64,000 nt of DNA from Oopsacas minuta (lineage: Eukaryota > Porifera > Hexactinellida > Lyssacinosida > Leucopsacidae). Position numbers and translations under genes: made by a program. The notes under the pieces were generated by a model that saw only the letters and a program-made list of their open reading frames with translations, had not been told where the DNA came from and searched no databases. Shown here one piece after another: positions 55,978-64,000 of this stretch. Numbering within the stretch: position 1 is the first letter of the stretch; each line of letters starts with the position of its first letter. The DNA is taken from the NCBI GenBank assembly GCA_024704765.1, contig JAKMXF010000006.1, forward strand, positions 1 through 64,000, in the 5' to 3' direction.

Positions 55978-57207
55978 ATGGCAACAAATCAGCTCATAAT
56001 TGAACCAGTTAATGAATTGGCACAATTCGATTATGTCGCTACTCAAATCATGAATAGGTTCGATCTCCTAATTAAGCAACTGATCGCGAGAAGGGACGCT
56101 CTCCTGGGGAAACTCAAAGATATGAAAGATGCATATTTATCAAAAGAGAGCACCCGTAAGTCAGCCATGGAGGAACTGGCCAATACTCAACGACACATGG
56201 AGGAACTAAGTCTGAAAGTTAATGAGAACAAAGATCTCCATCAACAGGCCACTGACCTATATCAACAGCGGATCAAACAGCTAGAGACTCCCACAAAACT
56301 CCAGCAGCCCTTCTTCTCCTGTTCGATGCTGTCCCAACTACAAACTCAGATCGCTGAGTTCGGAGAGGTGAAAGAATGGGAGCTAGACTACTCTCTGAAG
56401 AAAGAACCTATCCTAGCTGTTGGGAAGGAAGGGTACGGTAACAATGAATTGAATGCTGCAGGTCTATCTCTAGATGAACCAAATCAGTTAATTTACATAG
56501 CTGATTGGGGTAACAGTCGTATTCAAGTTGTGTCTTTTGAAGGAAAATTCTTGGAAAGATTTGGACAAGACATACTCAAGAGACCATGGGGAATAGCTGT
56601 GACAGAAGATAACGTCTTCATTACGGACGAAGATATCCACGCTTTGTTACAGTTCAACAAGAAGGATTACAAACTGGTGAAGAGGACTGGTAACAGAGGA
56701 GCAGGAGATGGAGAGCTAAATCTACCACAAGGACTCTGTGTTGACTACAATGGGGACGTGTATGTTGCTGAAGTTAGCAATCACAGAGTTTCTATATTCT
56801 CCAAAGCTCTTGAATTTGTTAATTGTTTGGGTACTCAACAGCTAAAACACCCTAAGGATGTTAAAGTTACTCCCACTAGCATCGTTGTGCTAGACTACAA
56901 TCCTATTTGTGTCCACTTCTACTGGAGAAGTGGACACCTTATATACTCATGTATTACTCGTAGGACCGATGGTGTTGTGTATGGTCCCGCCTTCTTTAGT
57001 TTGGATGTAGTAGGGAATATTCTTATTACTGATATTTTCCGTAACAATATCAAGATACTATCTCCTTCAGGAGAGCTAATACACACCATAGGGAGGAGAG
57101 GACATGGGAGAGGAGAATTTACAAATTCTTTTGGCATTAGTATTTCATCATTAGGAACTATTTATGTTATATCTCATAATGCTTATTTCTGTTTACAAGC
57201 TTTTTAG
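55978..57207 (+). CDS. coiled-coil NHL-propeller protein (TRIM-like C-terminus)
   Basis: 409 aa, single exon, start MATNQLIIEP. Residues about 20-115 form a coiled coil (LIARRDALLGKLKDMKDAYL). From about residue 135 there are six NHL-type blades, for example LDEPNQLIYIADWGNSRIQV, PWGIAVTEDNVFITDEDI and PQGLCVDYNGDVYVAEVSNH. There is no RING and no B-box, so ubiquitin ligase activity is not supported; a scaffold binding protein or RNA through the propeller is the conservative reading. It is the best-preserved member of the local family (also 9369, 11199 and the broken copy at 54041). The 3' UTR region is conserved with the broken copy. Confidence 0.88.
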   Translation: MATNQLIIEPVNELAQFDYVATQIMNRFDLLIKQLIARRDALLGKLKDMKDAYLSKESTRKSAMEELANTQRHMEELSLKVNENKDLHQQATDLYQQRIKQLETPTKLQQPFFSCSMLSQLQTQIAEFGEVKEWELDYSLKKEPILAVGKEGYGNNELNAAGLSLDEPNQLIYIADWGNSRIQVVSFEGKFLERFGQDILKRPWGIAVTEDNVFITDEDIHALLQFNKKDYKLVKRTGNRGAGDGELNLPQGLCVDYNGDVYVAEVSNHRVSIFSKALEFVNCLGTQQLKHPKDVKVTPTSIVVLDYNPICVHFYWRSGHLIYSCITRRTDGVVYGPAFFSLDVVGNILITDIFRNNIKILSPSGELIHTIGRRGHGRGEFTNSFGISISSLGTIYVISHNAYFCLQAF

Positions 57208-57354
57208 TTTGTTGTTTGTGTTATTTATTAGAATATTTACCTTATTGATATTATTTACAGATTAAACTTGTTATTTACATTTATTTGCAGTTTAGTGTAA
57301 GTCATTGAGAACCTTGATGAAACGAAAATTATTTATTAAACTTTTACGTAATTC

Positions 57355-57425
57355 ATTTTCTGAGAATCGGACATATCCCTATAACAGACAAATCCACCTC
57401 CCAATCTGTCCTCTCTTCTGTATTT
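57355..57425. repeat. fragment of the 20344-20528 MITE family
   Basis: TCTGAGAATCGGACATATCC followed by CTATAACAGACAAATC and CCCAATCTGTC, parallel to TCTGAGAAGCGGACATCTCC..AAGGACAGATCTAATCCCC near 20455. It begins exactly where the NHL 3'-flank homology breaks off. Confidence 0.6.
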
Positions 57426-57540
57426 TGTAAAGTTTAACTAATTATATACGAATACATTTCCATAAATAGATTCTTATTTCTTACTAATACGATTTGTGAT
57501 TACGAAATCTATCTGAGACCGCTGTCTGTTTCCTGCGCGT

Positions 57541-57979
57541 ATGTCTCAAAATTTCCCCGCTCGAATCCAGATATACAAAGAGCTTACTGCTGCGAAACAG
57601 TTCTTGACAACCAATCGAAGGTTAGGAATGTCCCCATAATGGATTGAAACATGGAAATGAGAGAACTCGACTACTCAGTGACGAAACTCAACGAATACTA
57701 ATTCGTGAAATAACCCCGCTTACAAAGCAACAAATGAGACATTCCAAAGGCACTGCTTCGTATCCTAGCAACCATGGAATGCTACGAATTCCCAAAGAAA
57801 TTAATTTAATATTGAGGTGTGAAAATTCTAAACAGACAACCAAAGATTCTCAGAATACGAACACACAGGATTTCTGGGAAAAATTCAACCGATGTTCTTC
57901 TCAATTAGCAGAAATACATAGGCATAAAGAAACTGGAAAGTATTCTGCAAGAGATATTGACAGAACTAAAATGTTATGG
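57541..57979 (+). CDS. candidate exon(s) of an unrecognised gene
   Basis: A frame from 57644 runs LLSDETQRILIREITPLT.. to FWEKFNRCSSQLAEIHRHKE and KYSARDIDRTKML, then meets a strong splice donor (TTATG/GTGAGT, 57980). Composition is protein-like (charged, helical) rather than low-complexity. An ATG at 57541 opens MSQNFPARIQIYKELTAAKQ in another frame; joining the two at GTTAGG..GAGAG would remove only 43 bp and is phase-compatible, but such a short intron is doubtful. No downstream exon with matching phase was found; a possible exon near 58261-58360 has the wrong phase. No family recognised. Confidence 0.3.
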
Positions 57980-58560
57980 TGAGTTCATGGGTGAATTGGT
58001 TCTCATTTGTCAGACCGAATCTTTATACAATCATAGTGTACTATAACGAAACACAAGATTAATACTTCATCCAAATTCCAAATTCCAAATTGAGCATTAG
58101 GCAATCATAGCTGACTTGTCATTAGTCAGTCGATGGTCATGGGCCGAACCATTCCGATCTGATATGGTCTTGTTTTAGCTGTTCATTATTTACAAATATT
58201 ATTATTCTTCTTCTTTAATGATGAAATGTGTCAAATCACTGCTAATATAATAAACACAGATATAGAATTCTGTATATCTCATCCTATTGAAAACGAATTA
58301 TGGTATACTGGTATATATTTGGTGAGAGAGTTTCTCAGGGATAGGTCACGACATAATCATGGTAAGTTGCTGGAAATACACACCTACAGTTATAAAGTTA
58401 ACGACCCATTGTAGCTGATTCACTTGAGATTTTCTCGATATCTTGGATTTTCAAATTTCCCTGTATTTCTATTTGTATATACAAAAATCCATATATTATG
58501 AATTTTTCACTCTTTTCTGAGAAAATGCTAGGATACCCAATAATTTCCTTTGTTCTAGAA
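57980..58560. other. non-coding or intronic stretch
   Basis: If the preceding exon is real this is its intron. A segment at 58261-58360 has an AACACAG acceptor-like start and a CATG/GTAAGT donor, encoding FCISHPIENELWYTGIYLVR, but its phase does not join to the previous exon. Confidence 0.35.
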
Positions 58561-58653
58561 CTGTGCTTCTCAAACTTTCTGGGTCGCGGCCCCAAAATAT
58601 CTTCATCACAATTCCACCGACCCCTGCTTTTGGTCTCATTTTAGTAAATATAC

Positions 58654-58698
<45 letters not shown>

Positions 58699-59590
58699 GT
58701 ATTATACAGTATCATCAATTAACTCATCTTCATCAGATCCTGAAATGTCTTGACAATCTGTATAGAGTCTATTACACTTAGTTAGGTAAGTATCCAATTA
58801 TCCTCACTTTGTTTGGTCATAAATTTCTTTTTCACCAAATTCTAACTAAATAATTGATTTAAGAAAGGGACGCATGCATTTGTCTGAATAAAGTAAGACC
58901 TGAATGAAGGAAACTGGAAGAAACTAGTAGCAGCTGAAAGCCTTGGGTTCAGTATAAAGTGGAAATACAAGCAAAAACCCGTACGACGAGAATACTAGAA
59001 ACTAATGACAGTAAATCCTATCCTGTGATTTGTAGTGATAAATCTCCTTAATAGGGACATATTTATAACATTTGCAGTCTATCTAGTTAAATGCAGCACT
59101 AGAAACCAACGATCAAATCGCCACTAAATTTGAATAGAAATCACGTGAAGTTAATTCCCCCAGGAAAATGCCAAATTATCCCAATCCACAATTTTCAGCA
59201 CGAATAATCCATAATAGGAGAAATAGCCCATCCTGAGAGCAATCTCAATTGAAATACTGAATCCAAATATTTCTGGTATACTGAAGACACCTTGTGTATA
59301 TGTCATCTGTCAATTATTAGTGACAAAATATCATATGAATGACAATGTTCACTTCTGTCAGGCAATGCATACTTCAAAATTCGGACAAATGCAGCTCTCC
59401 CATTAGCAAAGGTACAATCTAATGAAACAATATCAACTGAAGTTCTGCCTATTCTTATCACAGGATCATTGTTGTATTTATCGCTCAAAAACTATTTTTC
59501 GTAAAACACTTTCAATAACCGTTCCGTGGCCCCTTTGCAACCTCCTTGCGGACCCCTGGTGGGCCGCGGACCACAGTTTGAGTTTGACTG
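58561..59590. mobile_element. hAT-type non-autonomous element with 8-bp target duplication
   Basis: Left end CTGTGCTTCTCAAACTTTC with GGGTCGCGGCCCC just inside; right end GGGCCGCGGACCACAGTTTG..GACTG. TTCTAGAA flanks both sides (58553-58560, 59591-59598). The CTCAAACTTT..GGGCCGCGG..CC style is that of hAT/Charlie-like elements. 1030 bp with an (ATT)n tract and no transposase frame. Confidence 0.8.
58659..58697. repeat. (ATT)n microsatellite
   Basis: About 13 uninterrupted ATT/TTA units inside the hAT-type element. Confidence 0.95.
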
Positions 59591-59724
59591 TTCTAGAATG
59601 TTCAGGAGAATTAGAGGTAGCAGATATGTAACTACACCAACTGACTCTATTTGAGTGGCTTAATGTGGCATAGATTATTAGTAGTGTGTGATATATTAGT
59701 TATGTATTGTTAGAAGACAGATTG

Positions 59725-59850
59725 TGTATTTATATTTTGTATGAATTGTAGTGAGTGATTTGTTTGCTTGTGTTGAATATAGTGCATTTGTATTGTATGT
59801 ATACTAATATATCACATGATTCATCATATTTTGGAATCTTGTATTAATTG
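59725..59850. repeat. NHL 3' flank segment displaced by about 2.4 kb
   Basis: Matches 54640-54820 in order and sequence. Beside the broken NHL copy this segment follows the gene directly; beside the intact gene the match stops at about 57365 and resumes only here. Confidence 0.75.
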
Positions 59851-59871
59851 TATTATAAGATTATTCTGTAG

Positions 59872-61030
59872 AAGACATACTTCGGGTTAAAAGTAGCAAC
59901 ACAAGTAGCAAACACATCTGTAAGTAAATATTTCTATAACCAATTCGAGTTTACAGAAAATAGAAATTCCGCGCTTAATTTTGGCAATCTAAATAAAAGC
60001 GCTGCTGTAAGAAGGAAGGCAAAATTTGATTTGTCAAGTTTACAGAAGTTCTCTAATGATAATAGGATTGAATTGGTTAGTTAACAACAGTATTATTGGA
60101 ATGCTATAGTGGGTAGTAATGTTAGAGGGTACATTCAGTCATTAGGACACAACCCCTTTATTATTCATTTATATACTGAAGACCAAATTAAAATATTAAA
60201 ATGTTTTAAAGATAAAACCATAATTCTTCACCTAGATGCTACTGGCTCAATCATTCGAAAGATTGAACCTTCCCAGCACATAGTATTTTATTATGCTCTC
60301 ACAGTACAACATCCAACTTGTTCTACCAGTCCCGTACCTCTGGCAGAGATGATCAGTTCTGGTCATACTAGCGCTGAGATTACTTATTTTCTACACAAAT
60401 TGTATCTTGATGTAAAGAAAATATTAGATTATAATATTAACAGAGGACAAGTTGAGATAGATTTCAGCTGGGCGTTAATCCATAGTGTGTGTAATGCTTT
60501 TCTTAAATGTGATATTGATACATATCTTGATAAATGTTGGAATAGAGTGGATACAAATTCTGCCAATCAGGAACTAGAATTAAAATTGATTCTCCATTTA
60601 TGTTCTGCCCATATAAGGCATGGTATTGGCTTTCACATTAATAGGAAATTTAAGTTAAATAAAGAAGTGAGAAAGTTGTTTTTGTATTTCTTTGGATATC
60701 TGGCGCGTTGTACTAATATTACTCAAAGAAGTTCTGTGATTACTTCCTTGTGTTATGCGTTTATGAGTAAATATATAAATGAACATGTATTAACCAATAT
60801 TAAAACATTAGAGTATTATATCCCGGTATGACTAGTTGAATTTCTGCTTTCAATTTGCTTTTCATCCCAGAGCTAATAAAATTTTTCAAGGTCGTAAGCG
60901 AATAAGAGATATATCAGGAGAAAAATGTATTGAAGAATGGTCCAGGAAAAGAAACAGCATTGTGGCTATTTGTACTCGAAAACATGAAGTAGAGTATAAT
61001 ACATCAATCAAAAAATATGAAAACACATAA
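59872..61030 (+). pseudogene. decayed DDE-type transposase (cut-and-paste, family uncertain)
   Basis: A frame from about 59872 (KTYFGLKVATQVANTSVSKY) hits a TAA at 60082 and resumes in the same frame through 60831. The remaining part has ILHLDATGSIIRK followed by YYALTVQH and PVPLAEMISSGHTSAEITYF, then VEIDFSWALIHSVCNAFLK. The spacing LDATGS..DFSWALI gives two acidic residues as expected for a DDE/D core and recalls MULE-like or related transposases seen in many invertebrates. A last piece in another frame (60836-61030) reads KIFQGRKRIRDISGEKCIEE. No terminal repeats were identified. Not functional as it stands. Confidence 0.6.
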
Positions 61031-61129
61031 TGAGTTATAGTAGTTAGTTTTTCTAGAATCAATTACATTGTTCAAGCAAATATCAGTAATCCCAATTAAA
61101 GTGGGAATTTCTTTTCAACAGGGTTGGAT

Positions 61130-61957
61130 TTATTTCGTACATATACACACGCAACCAATTATCACACCAATACAGCAAATAACTATTGAGCAGGGGAGTA
61201 CACACGCTAGTATAGATGCTAGACAGATCCAAACCTCGGAGCAATTTGTGATAACTGAAGGTGCATCGTTATCATTTGTAGTCTTCGGATATGTAGATTG
61301 ACGACTAAGTCTATCTGAGTAAGGACTGTAAGTGTTTTGCGAGGAAATATTCTTGATAACAGGAGGATATCTGTCTACTTCGTCATCAATATCGAATTTC
61401 AATTGTAAACGCGGATTAGTGACTGGGGAAGAATTGCGTATTCCCATATTGGCTTGCAATGAATCATACTGAGGTGGTCGAGAAATGAGTGGTTCTTGTC
61501 CCTCGTAACTATCTTTCACATATTCAATAGTTACAACTTCAGAAGGTATGCATTTTAAAAATACTACTTCTTGGTAAGCACAAGCGAATCTTTTTTGTAC
61601 CTCGTTTTCTAAGAAATAATTACGATTGTTATCGTTTGTTAGGTCAATTGCAGAATTGGCTATTTCAGGATAGCTTGACTTTATCTTAGAGATGTTAATT
61701 TTCACAATTGTTGTTCTTTTATTTTTGTATTTCTGGGAAGTCTTATCATCAGCTGTTTCAAGCCAATTCTTGGCTTTTGCTAAGCTACTTGTAGTAGAAA
61801 TGTATTGTGAAGGGATTCTTAATCCACTCTGCACGTGTTGAGCTATACTTCTTATAGAAGTTGAATCTTTACATGTTAAATCCTGGTATGGATTTTCATT
61901 AGGTCTTAACACACGATATACATAACGAAAATTGAAATTCTCGAGGCCTAAGGACAT
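61130..61957 (-). CDS. ART-like fold protein with C-terminal membrane anchor
   Basis: 275 aa, single exon, minus strand, start MSLGLENFNF. Residues about 10-150 carry, in order, FRYVYRVLRP, IAQHVQSGLRIPSQYISTTS, a KAKNWLE helix, TTIVKINISKI and AYQEVVFLKCIPSEVVTIEY. This order (Y-R near the start, S-T-T in the middle, E before a closing beta hairpin) resembles the ADP-ribosyltransferase-like fold of DUF7587-type proteins. The catalytic glutamate may be QEVV, but the RSE assignment is by eye. About 160-235 is a polar linker. The end is a cysteine-rich membrane span (LACVLPCSIVICCIGVIIGC) followed by only a few residues, suggesting a tail anchor with the fold facing the cytosol. Substrate unknown. 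Confidence 0.55.
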   Translation of the reverse strand: MSLGLENFNFRYVYRVLRPNENPYQDLTCKDSTSIRSIAQHVQSGLRIPSQYISTTSSLAKAKNWLETADDKTSQKYKNKRTTIVKINISKIKSSYPEIANSAIDLTNDNNRNYFLENEVQKRFACAYQEVVFLKCIPSEVVTIEYVKDSYEGQEPLISRPPQYDSLQANMGIRNSSPVTNPRLQLKFDIDDEVDRYPPVIKNISSQNTYSPYSDRLSRQSTYPKTTNDNDAPSVITNCSEVWICLASILACVLPCSIVICCIGVIIGCVCICTK

Positions 61958-62366
61958 GATATCTGGAATAGAGTGTATTTATATGCTAGAATATAATCAA
62001 ATTGCACAGGACCAATATAGATGTTAAGCTCTATGTGTATCAGATTAATATATTTGTAATCCATGATCCATACAAAATATTAGCATGGGCTCCTATCATG
62101 ATAGAGCCACGCAGGAGCTAAAAGATTTGCAGTATTCTATCAAATTGATTTGGTTATCACAATAATGTTATAAAATATGTGCAATATTAGAGAACACAAT
62201 GATATTCTTGCCCCTTTATTGACATTGGGAGCGCTTGCCCCCAGAATCGAGGCTTTGTACGTGTATACCTTGTGTGTCCTACCCAGAGGCTGCGCCAGTC
62301 GGAGAAATTAGTGAACTAGATGGGTTATACAAAACTCAGAGTGCGATGAAAACAACGATATTTATA

Positions 62367-62470
62367 GTGCCGACTATACTTTAGTATAAAGCTCAGATTG
62401 ATCTTAGTCCCTATATTTTTAACCGTAGACGGTGCACAGTCAAAAGTATTATAGATTAAGGGCTGAAATT
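62367..62470. repeat. dispersed repeat with ACTTTAGTATA core (copy 3 of 3)
   Basis: CCGACTATACTTTAGTATA, GCTCAGATTGATCTTAG, GCACAGTCAAAAGT, GGGCTGAAATT; see 36061-36165 and 42641-42740. The core GACTATACTTTAGTATA is itself partly palindromic (TATACTTTAGTATA). Confidence 0.65.
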
Positions 62471-63579
62471 GTCAGGGTAGATCGATTATTACCAATCACA
62501 GAATTTATCTAAATAATACCAATGGAATGATTAAAAATGCACCGTATATGTAGTGTTCACGTTACAAATTTCCTTAATTCTACAAACCCCGATATCTCCT
62601 AAACTTAAATACTGTGTAATAATAGAAGATGTTTAATAATACGTATCAAGTAGTAAATTTCCGCAAAAACGAATGGCTGAGTAAGATGGTTCTATTTTGC
62701 TAGAATTCATACATTCAAGCATAAAGGGGCTTACTAATAAGTGAGGGTAACGAGCGAGAAGTAATTTATTAGTTTGAATAGTTTAACTTTGAATTCTACA
62801 TTTGAATTAGCTTCTAACACTTCATCCAGTAGATCCACTACTGTGTCCACAACTCTTCAATATTTCCCTGACACAAGGAAATATCCTGGGGTCTGACTAC
62901 ACCACGGCCCAAACTCCGTCACTGGTCCTACATGAGATATGTTACGTCCTATTTGTAACTCACCTATGGTGGTGAGCTAACCCTGCCTCTGGAAATCTAT
63001 TCTTGTAAGGGATAAACTTAATTGGAAGTAATAGAGGAAAAATTTGAATCTACTAGATTATACAATATGGCAGATCAATAGTATTTCTATTTTATTATGC
63101 ACTTGTTGCATACTTACTGTATATTTGATATATCAGTTTATCCATCGATATCTAGTTACCAATAATTATATTTGTATTTATGAAGGAATTGAGTATACTT
63201 TGTATACTATCCAGTTAATGAACAACCCTTGTAATTGTATGTAGTATTTGTAAATTCTGAGGTTACCATACGTCCCTTTGGTATTATGTCAAGATCTCAT
63301 TATATATATAGGGCTGTAGGACATCATTCCTCACCACATTTAACTTTCCTGGAAATTTTACTGTTTCAATTAATTCTGTCAGTGTCCCAGATCATATCAT
63401 TCTGACCATTCAGAGGGTGGAATAACTCGAAAGGAGGGAGAGTTGTCTGAGAAAACCAAATACGCCATTCATTAATCATATAGGAAGTTATCCACTTCTA
63501 ATTTGCTACACGGCCTCGGAGACCCTTGCTAATTCCAGAAATAATGCCAGCATACCACCATGCAAGCAGAGGCGTAGCC

Positions 63580-63800
63580 TATAGACCCCAACCTATCATT
63601 TTCCATATACTGGTGGTCATCATACCGTTTTTACGGTTTATTGCAAAATATAGATAAGTGAGGATAATAGTTTCTACGAAAAATATGACGCTAACATAAC
63701 ATAATTTTCATGAATAATTGGAATTTTTACAATTTCGTAATACTAGCTATCGCTACAAATGCTGGCCAAACCACCATTTGGCTGGTCACTTGGGGTGTAT
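63580..63800. repeat. dispersed repeat (ATAGACCCCAACCTAT family, copy 2 of 2)
   Basis: Matches 42432-42635 word for word in order. Here it is preceded by CAGAGGCGTAGCC, a hAT-type end, suggesting the family is a hAT-derived non-autonomous element. Confidence 0.7.
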
Positions 63801-64000
63801 TGTAGCCAAGTGCCTTCCAGGGCCTGCAGTAGCGCCTAATATTAAAGTCTGAAAGTATTCGTGGGCCTACAGAAGGCCCGCAGCCAAACCTGGCAGGGCC
63901 CTCGTATAAACTGTAGACTTGACTTTAAATTATATGCTCAGTAGTGAGCATGCTCTCAGTCCTTGTGAGCACAGGTACGTCGCCACGGGCGCAGTAGCGT

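Larger units (their letters stand above)
61958..64000. other. gene-free end of the window, repeats
   Basis: Contains dispersed repeats at 62367-62470 and 63580-63800 and hAT-like half ends (CAGAGGCTGCGCCAG near 62284, CAGAGGCGTAGCC near 63567). The last 180 bp has GGGCCTACAGAAGGCCCGCAG and further GC-rich words cut off by the window edge. No gene seen. Confidence 0.55.

Noticed and set aside
58226-58414. Second exon for the orphan frame at 57.6 kb
   Set aside because: Acceptor-like and donor-like sites exist but the phase does not match the upstream donor.

Overview
The window reads as nuclear DNA of an early-branching animal, most likely a sponge. That placement is inference: it rests on split genes with GT-AG introns, AT-rich intergenic DNA full of miniature transposons, metazoan families (TRP channel, Golgi sulfotransferase, FN3 receptor built from phase-1 exons, MACPF, TRAF/MATH, RNF213 arm) and a small family of NHL-propeller genes. 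No bacterial operon, plasmid or viral gene set was seen.

Layout. 0-8.7 kb: a carbohydrate sulfotransferase, the scavenger decapping enzyme DcpS and a three-exon eIF5. 9.3-12.5 kb: two NHL-type propeller genes. 15.8-21 kb: an ankyrin-rich TRPA-like channel and a TMEM230 homologue. 22.8-26.9 kb (minus): a six-exon type I receptor with signal peptide, four FN3 modules and one membrane span. 31-36 kb: an unrecognised multi-pass membrane protein and a 1298-aa protein with a GGX/collagen-like core. 37.9-39.2 kb (minus): a secreted MACPF protein. 41.1-42.2 kb (minus): a decayed second sulfotransferase. 43.1-48.7 kb (minus): a gene whose product matches the N-terminal arm of RNF213 and then runs into ankyrin repeats instead of the AAA+ motor and RING; it is interrupted by three single-base A-run frame breaks. 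50.0-51.2 kb: an intact-ended hAT element with a transposase remnant. 52.5-57.2 kb: a MATH exon, tRNA-Asp(GTC), a broken NHL copy and an intact NHL gene. 57.5-62 kb: an orphan exon, a hAT-like element, a decayed DDE-type transposase and a membrane-anchored protein resembling the ADP-ribosyltransferase fold.

The genes do not form one pathway. Housekeeping genes (DcpS, eIF5, TMEM230, tRNA) sit among families often tied to defence or sensing in animals (RNF213 arm, MACPF, MATH, NHL, ART-like, FN3 receptor). Much of the intergenic DNA can be assigned: hAT-type elements with 8-bp target duplications, TA-flanked pogo/mariner-like MITEs, and several unnamed dispersed repeat families with two or three copies each. 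The strongest candidates for something undescribed are the RNF213-arm/ankyrin protein, the GGX-core protein and the membrane-anchored ART-like protein.
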